DNA of 64,000 nt, from assembly GCF_012927345.1 (NCBI RefSeq), contig NZ_JABBGJ010000004.1:241644-305643 (forward strand), in the 5' to 3' direction. The notes below the pieces were generated by a model. The model saw only the letters and a program-made list of their open reading frames with translations, was not told the DNA's origin and made no database searches. A program made the translations under genes and the position numbers. Below are positions 35,729-44,395 of the stretch, one piece after another (position 1 is the first letter of the stretch; every line of letters begins with the position of its first letter). This DNA is from Paraburkholderia polaris (GTDB lineage: Bacteria > Pseudomonadota > Gammaproteobacteria > Burkholderiales > Burkholderiaceae).

Positions 35729-37024
35729 TTATTTTCCTTGCAACGGTGTAGCGAGCGTGGCGGCCTTGGTCTGCGGCTGCGCTTGTGGCTGCGGTTTGAC
35801 GATCAACGTCAGAATCACCGCGGCGACCAACGCCACGCTCATGAACGCATAGGATGCCGCGGGCGAACCGGTCGCGCCATTCAGATAGCCGACCACGTAC
35901 GAGCCGACGAACGAACCAAGCGCCCCCATGCTGTTGATCAGCGCCATCGCACCGCCCGCGACGTTCTTGGGCAGCAGTTCCGGCACGATCGCGAAGAACG
36001 GCCCATACGGCGCATACATCGCGCCACCGGCAATCACCAGCAACGCGTACGAAATCCAGAAGTGCGTGGAGCCGAGCGCATACGACGCGGCGAACGCCAC
36101 CGCGCCGACCAGCAGGAACGGCCACACGAATACTTTGCGGCGGTTGAGTTTATCCGATGCCCACGAAGCCGCAAGCATGGCGATCGTGGCGGCCAGATAC
36201 GGCAGCGCCGAGAGCCAGCCGGTTTCGACCATGCCAAGCGTCGAACCGTTCTTCAAAATCGACGGCAGCCACAACACGAAGCCATACACGCCGATGCTCC
36301 AGCAGAAATACTGCGCGCACAGCTTGATGACCGCGGGCGTGCGGAACGCTTCGCTGTAATTGCGCACCGGCTTGATCGCGGCCTGTTCGGCGCGCAGGGT
36401 TTCGGCGAGGTCGTCCTTTTGCTGTTGCGTGAGCCACGACACCTGCTGCGGCTTGTCCCGCACGATGAACCACCAGCAGATGGCCCAGATGATCGCGGGC
36501 GCGCCTTCGGCGATGAACATATGGCGCCAACCGAACGAGTGCACCAGATAGCCGGATACCACCGACATCCACAGCACCGTCACCGGATTGCCGAGAATCA
36601 GGAAGGTGTTGGCCCGCGAGCGCTCGCTCTTCGTGAACCAGTTGCTGATAAAAATCAGCATGGCGGGCATCACCGCGGCTTCGACGACGCCGAGCACGAA
36701 GCGGATCACCATCAGCGAGGGGATATTGCTGACCATGCCGGTTAGCGACGCGCAGCCGCCCCACAGGATCAGGCTCCAGAACACGAGCTTTTTCACGCTG
36801 CGTCGTTCTGCGTAAATCGCGCCGGGAAGCTGGAAGAAGAAATAGCCGAGAAAGAACAACGCGCCGATCAGCGACGACAGCCCTTTGCTGATGCCAAGGT
36901 CCTGGTTGATGCCGGCGGCCGATGCGAAACCGAAGTTCGCGCGGTCGAGATAAGCAAGGCTGTACGTGATGAATACGATCGGCATGATCGTCCACCAACG
37001 GCGAATCGCGAGCGATGAGGTCAT
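35729..37024 (-). CDS. kguT: MFS 2-ketogluconate transporter (KguT-like, ACS family)
   Basis: This carrier is about 431 residues long from the ATG at 37024 (AAGGAGACTCCC upstream). It belongs to the anion:cation symporter family: FITYSLAYLDRANFGFA in segment 1, PGAIYAERRSVKKLVFW in the first loop and RFVLGVVEAAVMPAMLIF in segment 4. It has twelve segments. Position between kguK and kguD and control by ptxS make 2-ketogluconate the likely substrate. Confidence 0.87.
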   Translation of the reverse strand: MTSSLAIRRWWTIMPIVFITYSLAYLDRANFGFASAAGINQDLGISKGLSSLIGALFFLGYFFFQLPGAIYAERRSVKKLVFWSLILWGGCASLTGMVSNIPSLMVIRFVLGVVEAAVMPAMLIFISNWFTKSERSRANTFLILGNPVTVLWMSVVSGYLVHSFGWRHMFIAEGAPAIIWAICWWFIVRDKPQQVSWLTQQQKDDLAETLRAEQAAIKPVRNYSEAFRTPAVIKLCAQYFCWSIGVYGFVLWLPSILKNGSTLGMVETGWLSALPYLAATIAMLAASWASDKLNRRKVFVWPFLLVGAVAFAASYALGSTHFWISYALLVIAGGAMYAPYGPFFAIVPELLPKNVAGGAMALINSMGALGSFVGSYVVGYLNGATGSPAASYAFMSVALVAAVILTLIVKPQPQAQPQTKAATLATPLQGK

Positions 37025-37209
37025 GGGAGTCTCCTTTGTCGACCAGAGTTGGTGCAAAGCACTTCCTCGGGTCCCATGCAAGATAGTTGCTAACGGCTTC
37101 CCGAAGCAATGATGGGCGGTCATGGGGCGCTGTGCGAGCGCTCTTGCTGTTATCGAGCTAGCTAATGCTGAACGGGCTGGATGCGGCGTCGTGCGTAGCT
37201 CACCCGCGC

Positions 37210-38193
37210 TCAGCCCCCAGTTGCGACGTGCGGCACATCGGCAAGTTCGAGCGCGTCGAGTTCGGCGCGGCTCGGCAGGCCTTCCGAATCGCCGATCACC
37301 TGGATCGCCAATGCGCCGATGCGGTTGCCGCGCGCAACCGCTTGCGGCAGTGTCTTGCCTTCGAGCAACGCGCTAACCACGCCGACGGCAAAGCCATCGC
37401 CCGCGCCAACTGTATCCACCACCTTCGCGACCGGCTGACCGGCGATCACGGCGGCATCGTCGGCGGTGCGGAAGTACGCGCCTTGCGAGCCGAGCTTGAT
37501 GATCACGCCGCGCGCGCCCCGATCGAGATAAAACTTTGCAATGTCGTCCGGCTGCGTATGGCCGGTCAGGATCTCGCCTTCGCCGATGCCGGGCAGCACC
37601 CAGTCGGCCAATGCGGCGAGCGCATTCAATCCTTCAACCATCGCGGCGCGCGAGGGCCACAGCGTGGGGCGCAGATTCGGGTCGAACGAAATGGTCTTGC
37701 CTGCGGCACGCATTTCACGTGCCAGATGGAATGCAAGTTCGCGCGAACTCGCCGAGATTGCCGGCGCCACGCCCGTCAGGTGAAGGTGACGCGCGAGCAG
37801 CACGTAATCGGCGGCGTAGTCGGCCAATGATAGGTGGCTCGCCGCCGACCCTTTGCGGAAGTACTCGACTGCCGGATCGCTGCCGTCGTCATTCTTCGAC
37901 TTCAGCTGGAAACCGGTCGGGTAGCGCTCGTCGGTGGTGACGCAGCGCTGGTCGATGCCTTCTTTCGTCAGTGTATCGCGCACGTACTGGCCGAACGAAT
38001 CGTTGCCGACCCGGCTCATCCAGCCCACCTTGAAACCCAATCGCGACAGACCGATCGCCACATTCAGATCGGCGCCCGCGACACGCTTGGTGAATTGCCC
38101 GACGCCGGCGAGCGCGCCGGTTTCGGCGGCCACGAACATGGCCATCGCTTCGCCGTAGGTGATGACGTCGAGTGCTGCGTGTGTGTTGCTCAT
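37210..38193 (-). CDS. kguK: PfkB family sugar kinase (2-ketogluconate kinase, KguK-like)
   Basis: This kinase of 327 residues has the PfkB signature 2, with the catalytic base in VDTVGAGDGFAVGVVSALL near the C-terminus, and the N-terminal sugar site (AGADLNVAIGLSRLG). AGGAGCGAAGC precedes the ATG. In the kgu operon this enzyme phosphorylates 2-ketogluconate on O6. By sequence the related 2-keto-3-deoxygluconate kinase is an alternative, but the neighbours favour KguK. Confidence 0.88.
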   Translation of the reverse strand: MSNTHAALDVITYGEAMAMFVAAETGALAGVGQFTKRVAGADLNVAIGLSRLGFKVGWMSRVGNDSFGQYVRDTLTKEGIDQRCVTTDERYPTGFQLKSKNDDGSDPAVEYFRKGSAASHLSLADYAADYVLLARHLHLTGVAPAISASSRELAFHLAREMRAAGKTISFDPNLRPTLWPSRAAMVEGLNALAALADWVLPGIGEGEILTGHTQPDDIAKFYLDRGARGVIIKLGSQGAYFRTADDAAVIAGQPVAKVVDTVGAGDGFAVGVVSALLEGKTLPQAVARGNRIGALAIQVIGDSEGLPSRAELDALELADVPHVATGG

Positions 38194-38235
38194 GCTTCGC
38201 TCCTGCGTGTTCCTTTTTTAGGTCCTACGCGCCGC

Positions 38236-39009
38236 TTACGCGGCGGCCAGCCACGCGACGTAGTGCGCCGCGTCCGCATCGATACGGTTCGCATCGAACG
38301 GAAATTCAATGCCGCGCGGCACGTGCCGCGGCAGCCTGTCGAGCACCGCGGCGAACTGCGTGTCGCCTGCGGCCGGCGCAGCGGGAAAGCGTCGTGCGCC
38401 CTCGCCCACCGTCGTCTTGCAATGGATGTATTCGACGTGTGCAGCCAGCGGCCCGGCGGCATCGAGCGGCGCGACACCGCGCCATGCCCAGTTGCCGATG
38501 TCGAAGGTCATACCGAGGACATCGGCGTGGCCTTCGCGCGCCAACGCGTCGAACAGGCCGACGAACTGCGCGAGCGAGCCGCCTTCGGCCAGTTGGCCGT
38601 TTTCGACGACAAGCCGCACGTTCGCGCCGCGCAGGCGATCGGCAATCGCAGCGCTGTAGGCCTCGGAAGTGAATCCGCCGAGTTGCAGCTTCACGAAGCG
38701 CGCACCGAACGCCGTCGCTTCGTCGAGCGCGAGGCGCAGCGCGTCGGCATCGAGGTGTCCGTCGGACGTGTACAGCGACGCGGGCGTCGAATACACCGAC
38801 CACAAGCCCAATTCCGCGATCGACTTGCCGAGCGCGCTCAGTGCCCGCGGCGCCACATCGGATTCGTCCGCGAACAGTTCGCGGCGCACTTCGAACGCCG
38901 CCGCGCCGGCCTGTTTGCTCGCATCGGCCCACTTCAGATGACCGGCCTTGCGGACCGCGTCCATCCCGAATGCGCTTGCGACGATCACCACGTCCACTGC
39001 GTCAGTCAT
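38236..39009 (-). CDS. kguE: TIM-barrel sugar isomerase/epimerase (KguE-like)
   Basis: This protein is about 257 residues long from the ATG at 39009, the usual KguE length. The frame continues upstream, but those residues are not family-like. Xylose isomerase-like barrel strands are visible (LGMTFDIGNWAWRGVAP with a conserved Asp, VEYIHCKTTV with metal ligands, RLVVENGQLAE). KguE is the first gene of the kgu operon in pseudomonads. Its biochemical role there is not settled; it is presumed to be an epimerase. The PtxS operator lies 35-52 bp upstream. Confidence 0.85.
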   Translation of the reverse strand: MTDAVDVVIVASAFGMDAVRKAGHLKWADASKQAGAAAFEVRRELFADESDVAPRALSALGKSIAELGLWSVYSTPASLYTSDGHLDADALRLALDEATAFGARFVKLQLGGFTSEAYSAAIADRLRGANVRLVVENGQLAEGGSLAQFVGLFDALAREGHADVLGMTFDIGNWAWRGVAPLDAAGPLAAHVEYIHCKTTVGEGARRFPAAPAAGDTQFAAVLDRLPRHVPRGIEFPFDANRIDADAAHYVAWLAAA

Positions 39010-39043
39010 GTCGAATTTACTTAAACCTGTCTCAGGATCGGCA

Positions 39044-39061
39044 TTTGGAACCGGTTCCAAA
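39044..39061. promoter_or_regulatory. 18-bp perfect palindrome, PtxS operator
   Basis: TTTGGAACCGGTTCCAAA is a perfect palindrome with the central CG of LacI-type sites. It is close to the known PtxS target TGAAACCGGTTTCA of Pseudomonas. It lies just upstream of kguE in the position of a promoter operator. Confidence 0.75.
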
Positions 39062-39185
39062 CACGTTTCGAAAAAAAGCGCCGAGGCGCTTGCGATACCC
39101 GAATAGTGCGCCGAGCGCGGCGTCATGCACCATAGTGGAATTCCCCAGGCGAGCCTGGCACAGGCGTGCTCGGGAAACTCAGTGT

Positions 39186-40115
39186 TCAAGCTCCATCCAC
39201 AAGGCACAGCGCGAGGAACTGCTCAACCACGCGCGACGGCGCACTCGCGTGAGGCACCAGAATCGACAGCCGCCGCGTCAGCGGCTCGGGACTCAACGAA
39301 AACAGGCACAGCGCGCCGTCCTCATGCCGCATCGACATCGCCGAGACGAAACCGATGCCCATGCCCGCCCGCACCGCCTCCTTGACGCCTTCGACCCCTG
39401 CAATCTCCAGCGCCACGCGCATCGGCACGCCGGCCCGGGCAAAGGCCCGCTCGACGATCTGCCGCACGCCCGACCCGGCTTCGCGCAATACCAGCGGATG
39501 CGGGCCGAATGCCGCCAGCTCCGCCCGCCCGCCGTTGATGCCCGACCCGCTCTCGATGCCGGACCCGCCCGCGCTGACCGCCTGCGCCAACGGATGCGTG
39601 CGCGGCATAATCGCGACGATCTCATCCTCGCGCCACGCATGCACCGCGGTGTCCGGCGGCAGATCCGCACCGACCGGCCCTTCGATCATCGCGATATCGA
39701 CGGACCCCAGCGCGCCGACGATTTCCGTGGTGTTGCCGTCGGCCGTATGCAGTGTCACGTCGGGATAGCGGCGATGAAAGTCAGCGATCAGGTACGGCAG
39801 CAGATAGCTCGCCGGCGTGGTGCTTGCGCCGATGCGCAAGGTGCCTTGCTCGAGGCCGCGCAACGCGTCGCGGTACGCATGCGCCTGCCGCCACGTATCG
39901 CGCAGCCGGGTGGCATAGCTGGCGAGTTGCTCACCGGCGGGCGTGAGGCGCACGCCGCGCCCGTCGCGCAGGTAAAGCGGCTCGCCGAATTCGTCCTGTA
40001 ACTGACGCAATTGTCCGGACACGGCCGGCTGCGATAAATGCAGCGCCACAGCCGCCCGGCTGATGTTGCGATGTTCGGCGACGGCGGCAAACGTTATAAG
40101 TTGGTCCGGGGTCAT
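39186..40115 (-). CDS. LysR family regulator (CysB/YeiE-like)
   Basis: This protein of 309 residues has the N-terminal helix-turn-helix NISRAAVALHLSQPAVSGQLRQLQ, a CysB-like effector start (GTLRIGASTTPASYLLPYLIADF) and a short Gly/Ser-rich insert (SAGGSGIESGSGINGG) at about 174-189. It is divergent from a YeiH-type gene, the arrangement known for yeiE/yeiH in enterobacteria. A 7-bp inverted repeat sits eight bases before its start. Confidence 0.88.
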   Translation of the reverse strand: MTPDQLITFAAVAEHRNISRAAVALHLSQPAVSGQLRQLQDEFGEPLYLRDGRGVRLTPAGEQLASYATRLRDTWRQAHAYRDALRGLEQGTLRIGASTTPASYLLPYLIADFHRRYPDVTLHTADGNTTEIVGALGSVDIAMIEGPVGADLPPDTAVHAWREDEIVAIMPRTHPLAQAVSAGGSGIESGSGINGGRAELAAFGPHPLVLREAGSGVRQIVERAFARAGVPMRVALEIAGVEGVKEAVRAGMGIGFVSAMSMRHEDGALCLFSLSPEPLTRRLSILVPHASAPSRVVEQFLALCLVDGA

Positions 40116-40123
40116 GGCTACTG

Positions 40124-40146
40124 AAGTATCTGCGTAACTGATACTT
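40124..40146. promoter_or_regulatory. LysR-type operator between regulator and yeiH
   Basis: The arms AAGTATC and GATACTT with a nine-base spacer form a perfect inverted repeat of the LysR class, located in the 120-bp divergent promoter region. The same region is AT-rich towards yeiH. Confidence 0.6.
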
Positions 40147-40235
40147 TACATCCCAAATCATGATTTTTCATATCGATATATCTAATTTAGGATTAGGGCT
40201 ATCGAATCAAGACAGTCATAGGAAGGCATTACGCC

Positions 40236-41336
40236 ATGTCCACCGCTCATCTCACTGCTTCTGCCACGCCCGCCGGGTCTTCGGGATCATCCACCCGCGG
40301 CCAGCTCAATGGCATTCTCTTCGTTGCACTGTTTGCCGCTGCCGTGACCCGCATCGCTTCGATCCCGGCCATCGCCGGTCTGGGTTTGAGCCCGCTGATC
40401 GTCGGCATCGTGGCGGGCGCCATTTACGGCAACGCGCTGCGCGACGGCATGCCCGAAAGCTGGGCGGCAGGCGTCAACTTCTCGGCGCGCAAGCTCCTGC
40501 GCATCGCCGTGGCGTTTTTCGGGTTGCGCGTCAGCCTGCAGGAAATCGCTCAGGTCGGCTTGCCCGGTCTCGCTGAATCGGTGCTGATCGTCGTGAGCAC
40601 GCTGGTGATCGGCACGTGGGCCGGCATGAAGATCATGAAACTCGACCGTGACACGGCGCTCCTCACAGCCGCGGGCAGCGCGATCTGCGGTGCGGCAGCC
40701 GTGCTCGCGTTCGAGTCGACGCTGCAATCGAAGCCGCATAAAAGCGCAATGGCAGTGGGCAGCGTGGTGCTGTTCGGCACGCTGTCGATGTTCCTTTACC
40801 CGGTGCTCTTCAAGGCGGGCTGGCTGCATCTCGACACGGTTGGCGCGGGCCTGTTCTTCGGCGGCACGATTCATGAAGTGGCGCAGGTGGTCGGCGCGGC
40901 CAGCAACGTGAGCCCGGAAGCGACCCACATCGCGACCATCGTCAAGATGACCCGCGTGATGCTGCTGGTGCCGGTGCTGCTGGTCGTCGGTATGTGGGTG
41001 AACCGCCCGGCACGCAGCGCGGCCACGACAGCAACGGCCGAAGACGGCAAGCACCACGCTCCGCGCAAGCTGGCGATTCCCTGGTTTGCGCTCGGCTTCC
41101 TTGCCTTCGTCGTGATCAACTCGCTGCACGTCCTGCCGGAAAGCACGACCAGCACGCTGAACATGCTCGACACGTTCGCGCTCACCATGGCCATGACCGC
41201 GCTCGGTATCGAAACTCGCATCGCGCAGATCCGTCAGGCTGGACCCCGCGCATTGACCACCGGCTTCATCCTGTATGTGTGGTTGATTGCCGGCGGACTG
41301 GGTATCACATGGACCGTCCAGCACCTGTTCGGCTAA
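40236..41336 (+). CDS. yeiH: YeiH family putative sulfate exporter (UPF0324)
   Basis: This inner-membrane protein of 366 residues has about ten hydrophobic segments. Family hallmarks are LGLSPLIVGIVAGAIYGNAL near the N-terminus, LLTAAGSAICGAAAVLAFE in the middle and FFGGTIHEVAQVVGAA. It is annotated in the literature as a possible sulfate or sulfite exporter, but this is not firmly shown. AGGAAGGC lies upstream of the ATG. An intrinsic terminator follows at 41357. Control by the divergent LysR regulator is likely. Confidence 0.87.
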   Translation: MSTAHLTASATPAGSSGSSTRGQLNGILFVALFAAAVTRIASIPAIAGLGLSPLIVGIVAGAIYGNALRDGMPESWAAGVNFSARKLLRIAVAFFGLRVSLQEIAQVGLPGLAESVLIVVSTLVIGTWAGMKIMKLDRDTALLTAAGSAICGAAAVLAFESTLQSKPHKSAMAVGSVVLFGTLSMFLYPVLFKAGWLHLDTVGAGLFFGGTIHEVAQVVGAASNVSPEATHIATIVKMTRVMLLVPVLLVVGMWVNRPARSAATTATAEDGKHHAPRKLAIPWFALGFLAFVVINSLHVLPESTTSTLNMLDTFALTMAMTALGIETRIAQIRQAGPRALTTGFILYVWLIAGGLGITWTVQHLFG

Positions 41337-41356
41337 AGCCGCCTCGCCTCCCCACC

Positions 41357-41380
41357 AACCCCGCCGCGTGCGGGGTTTTG
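41357..41380 (+). terminator. Rho-independent terminator of yeiH
   Basis: An 8-bp stem (AACCCCGC with GCGGGGTT) is followed directly by T residues, 20 bp after the yeiH stop. Confidence 0.75.
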
Positions 41381-41481
41381 TGCGTTCAGGAGAACCATCC
41401 GGCACACATGCGCGGCATACTGGTTGCTGACGCTGCCCGTTCATGCAAACCCATTCATGCAACCGGAATGAGGACCGATCG

Positions 41482-42219
41482 ATGAGCCTGGAACTTTACT
41501 ATTGGGACGGCCTGCAAGGCCGCGGCGAATTCGTGCGGCTGGCACTGGAAGAAGCCGGCGCGGACTACGTGGAAGTGGCGCGCGGCGCGCCCTCGGAGGG
41601 CCTCGGCACGAACGCGATGATGGCCGTGATGAAGAGTAAGGACGAGCCCTACCCGCCGTTCGCGCCGCCGTTTCTGAAAGACGGCGATCTGGTGATCGCG
41701 CAGACCGCCAACATCCTGTTCTACCTCGGGCCGAAGCTCAAACTCGCGCCGTCGGTTGAAAGCCTGCGCTACGTCGCCAACGGGCTGCAACTGACGATCG
41801 CCGATATGGTGACCGAAGCGCACGACACGCATCATCCGCTCGCCAGTGCGCTGTATTACGAAGACCAGAAAGACGCCGCCAAAGTGCGCGCGCACGACTT
41901 CATCGACAACCGGATTCCGAAGTTCATGAAGTACTTCGAGCGCGTGCTGAAACAGAACCCGGCCGGCGACACGTTCATGGTGGGCGACGCGCTCACTTAC
42001 GTCGACTTGTCGATGTTCCAGCTGATCGACGGTCTGCTGTACGCGTTTCCGCGCGCGCTCAAGCGTTTCGGCGAACACTATCCGCGTCTCGCGGCGTTGC
42101 ACGATGCGGTGATCGAGCGGCCGAACATCGCCGCCTATCTCCAGTCCGACCGGCGCATCGAGCACAACGAGGCCTGCATCTTCCGGCACTACCCGGAACT
42201 CGACAAGGCGGCGACTTGA
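41482..42219 (+). CDS. Glutathione S-transferase family protein
   Basis: This protein is about 245 residues long from the ATG at 41482 (GAGGACCGATCG upstream). The N-terminal thioredoxin-like domain starts SLELYYWDGLQGRGEFVRLALEEAGADY, with the sigma/alpha-like Tyr near the N-terminus that usually activates glutathione, and continues to IAQTANILFYLG. The C-terminal helical domain carries the conserved GDALTYVDLSMF. It is probably a detoxification or isomerase-type cytosolic enzyme. The substrate is unknown. Confidence 0.85.
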   Translation: MSLELYYWDGLQGRGEFVRLALEEAGADYVEVARGAPSEGLGTNAMMAVMKSKDEPYPPFAPPFLKDGDLVIAQTANILFYLGPKLKLAPSVESLRYVANGLQLTIADMVTEAHDTHHPLASALYYEDQKDAAKVRAHDFIDNRIPKFMKYFERVLKQNPAGDTFMVGDALTYVDLSMFQLIDGLLYAFPRALKRFGEHYPRLAALHDAVIERPNIAAYLQSDRRIEHNEACIFRHYPELDKAAT

Positions 42220-42252
42220 GCCACGCCGCCCTCCTTCGCGAACCCTCCGCCT

Positions 42253-42278
42253 CGCGCCCGCTTCCGACAGCGGGCGCG
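42253..42278 (+). terminator. GC-rich stem-loop after the GST gene
   Basis: The perfect 10-bp arms CGCGCCCGCT and AGCGGGCGCG with a six-base loop lie about 34 bp after the GST stop. No proper T-run follows (ATGCTGTT), so it is a weak terminator at best. Confidence 0.45.
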
Positions 42279-42331
42279 ATGCTGTTACCGTACGCGCATT
42301 CCATCCACCCATCACGCCCTCTCCTGCCGAC

Positions 42332-44065
42332 GTGCTTTCATTCCTGCTGAAGCTGCGCACCCGCGCCCAAACCCTGTTCCGTCTGTCCGACGCCCATACG
42401 ATGCTGGTCTGGTCGGTGGTGGTCGGCGTCGCGGGCGCGTTCGCGACGATTGCCTTTCGCGAAGGCATCGCGTTGCTGCAGTTGGCGGTTGTCGGCAAGT
42501 CCGGCAGTTTCGTCGAAATGGCGCGCGGCTTGCCGTGGACGGTGCGTGTGTGGCTGCCGGCCGCGGGCGGGCTGATCGCCGGCTTCTTTCTGCTGATCGC
42601 GCAGCGTCACGTCGACAAGTGCAATCACATCGACTACATGGAAGCAGTCGCGATCGGCGACGGCGTGGTGCCGGTCAAGCTGAGCTTCTGGCGCAGTGTG
42701 TCGTCGCTGTTCACGATTTCGAGCGGCGGCTCGATCGGCCGCGAAGGTCCGATGGTGCAACTGGCGGCGCTGGCCGCGTCGCTGATCGGCCGCTGGGTGC
42801 ATTTCGATCCGCCGCGTCTGCGCCTGCTCGTCGCCTGCGGCGCGGCGGCCGGGATTACCGCTGCGTACAGTGCGCCGATTGCCGGCGCGTTCTTTGTCAC
42901 TGAAATCGTGCTCGGCTCGATCGTGATGGAAAGCTTCGGCCCCGTGGTGGTCTCGGCGGTGGTCGCCAACATCACGATGCGCGAGTTCACCAGCTACAGG
43001 CCGCCGTACGAAATGCCGGTATTTCCGCCGGTGGCGGGTGCCGAAGTCCTGCTGTTCGTCGGGCTTGGGCTGCTGTGCGGTGCGGCGGCGCCGCAGTTTC
43101 TGCGGCTGATGGACTTCTCGAAAGCAAACTTTCGCAAGCTGCCCGTGCCCCTGCCCATCCGGCTGGCGTTGGGCGGTCTGGTCGTCGGTATTCTGTCGGT
43201 GTGGACGCCCGAGGTGTGGGGCAACGGCTACAGCGTGGTCAATTCCATTCTGCATTCGCCGTGGACGTGGACCGCGCTCGTACTCGTGCTGGTGTTCAAG
43301 ATCGTCGCGACGTCGGCAACTGTGGGTTCCGGCGCGATCGGCGGGGTGTTCACGCCGACGCTCTTCGTCGGCGCAGTGGTCGGCTCGCTGTTCGGCCTCG
43401 GCATGCACGCGTTGTGGCCGCACGGCACCTCGGCGCCGTTCGCTTATGCGATGGTCGGCATGGGCGCGTTTCTGGCCGGCGCCACCCAGGCGCCGCTGAT
43501 GGCGATCCTGATGATCTTCGAAATGACGCTCAGCTATCAGGTGGTGCTGCCGCTGATGCTGTCGTGCGTGGTCGCGTATTTCGTGTCGCGCGCGATCGGC
43601 AAGACCTCGATGTACGAAATCACGCTGCACCGCAACCAGGAGGAACAGGAGCGCACCCGTCTGCGTGCGACGCAGATGCGCGAGCTGATTCGTCCCGCCG
43701 AAACCGTCGTGCAGCCGAACGCGACCGTGCAGGACATGACGCGCGTGTTCCTCGAATATCCGGTGAAGTATCTGTACGTCGCCAACGAGTCCGGCGCGTT
43801 TCTCGGCGTGGTCGCGCTCAAGGACATCACCTCCGATCTGCTCGACAAGCGCGACACCGCCGCGAAAACCGCTGCGGATTATCTGCAGCCGCATTTCGAC
43901 GTGCTCACGCCGGATATGCCGCTCGGCGTTGCGTTGCAGCACTTCATGGCGTTTCAGGGTGAACGGCTGCCGGTAATCGAAAGCGCTGCGGATCCGAAGC
44001 TTGCGGGAGTGGTCTACAAGACATCGCTGCTCGACGCGTACTTCCGCATGAATCCGACGCGCTGA
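42332..44065 (+). CDS. ClC family chloride channel/antiporter with CBS domains
   Basis: This protein of 577 residues starts at a GTG. No good ribosome site is visible, so a start at the ATG of residue 24 is possible. ClC motifs are present: GSIGREGP with the gating Glu138, and GSGAIGGVFTPTLFVGA for the second ion-site strand. The C-terminal 130 residues form two CBS-like motifs (LIRPAETVVQPNATVQDMTR and LGVVALKDITSDLL), which in this family sense nucleotides or the ionic state. It is an inner-membrane protein that would exchange Cl- for H+ or conduct Cl-. A 7-bp repeat array follows. Confidence 0.9.
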   Translation: MLSFLLKLRTRAQTLFRLSDAHTMLVWSVVVGVAGAFATIAFREGIALLQLAVVGKSGSFVEMARGLPWTVRVWLPAAGGLIAGFFLLIAQRHVDKCNHIDYMEAVAIGDGVVPVKLSFWRSVSSLFTISSGGSIGREGPMVQLAALAASLIGRWVHFDPPRLRLLVACGAAAGITAAYSAPIAGAFFVTEIVLGSIVMESFGPVVVSAVVANITMREFTSYRPPYEMPVFPPVAGAEVLLFVGLGLLCGAAAPQFLRLMDFSKANFRKLPVPLPIRLALGGLVVGILSVWTPEVWGNGYSVVNSILHSPWTWTALVLVLVFKIVATSATVGSGAIGGVFTPTLFVGAVVGSLFGLGMHALWPHGTSAPFAYAMVGMGAFLAGATQAPLMAILMIFEMTLSYQVVLPLMLSCVVAYFVSRAIGKTSMYEITLHRNQEEQERTRLRATQMRELIRPAETVVQPNATVQDMTRVFLEYPVKYLYVANESGAFLGVVALKDITSDLLDKRDTAAKTAADYLQPHFDVLTPDMPLGVALQHFMAFQGERLPVIESAADPKLAGVVYKTSLLDAYFRMNPTR

Positions 44066-44084
44066 GGCTGGCGGTCGGGCTGGG

Positions 44085-44168
44085 TGCTTGCTGCTTGCTG
44101 CTTGCTGCTTGCTGCTTGCTGCTTGCTGCTTGCTGCTTGCTGCTTGCTGCTTGCTGCTTGCTGCTTGC
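44085..44168. repeat. Tandem repeat, 12 identical copies of a 7-bp unit
   Basis: TGCTTGC is repeated 12 times (84 bp), starting 20 bp after the ClC stop and ending 227 bp before the hydrolase start. The frame of the downstream hydrolase is open through the array, which reads as repeated LAACCLL, a hydrophobic peptide. Since the unit is not a multiple of three, any change of copy number would shift that frame. Confidence 0.95.
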
Positions 44169-44395
44169 TGACAAGTATTCGCGCAGCCAGGTTTTCTGGC
44201 GGTCAAGCGCCTCTACGCAAAGTCCTCTATCGACCCCGAGCAGCCATCGTGCGGCACCTCACCTACGCCTGCGCCTCAGCCCGTGCAAAGCGCAGAGGAT
44301 TCTCTACAATGAGGAAACCACTGCCGCGATTGCGAGCAGCGCGCGTTACGCCAAGACGGGCGCACCGAGACGCCCGCCCTTCGATCGGAGCGAAG

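Noticed and set aside
35630..36745. Plus-strand frame of 371 codons opposite kguT/kguD
   Set aside because: Arg/His-rich antisense frame across two strong minus-strand genes, with no domain.
42338..44206. Long antisense frame of 622 codons opposite the ClC gene
   Set aside because: It is His/Arg/Gln-rich throughout, has no recognisable domain, and exactly mirrors a well-supported ClC gene. It is the usual open shadow frame in high-GC DNA.
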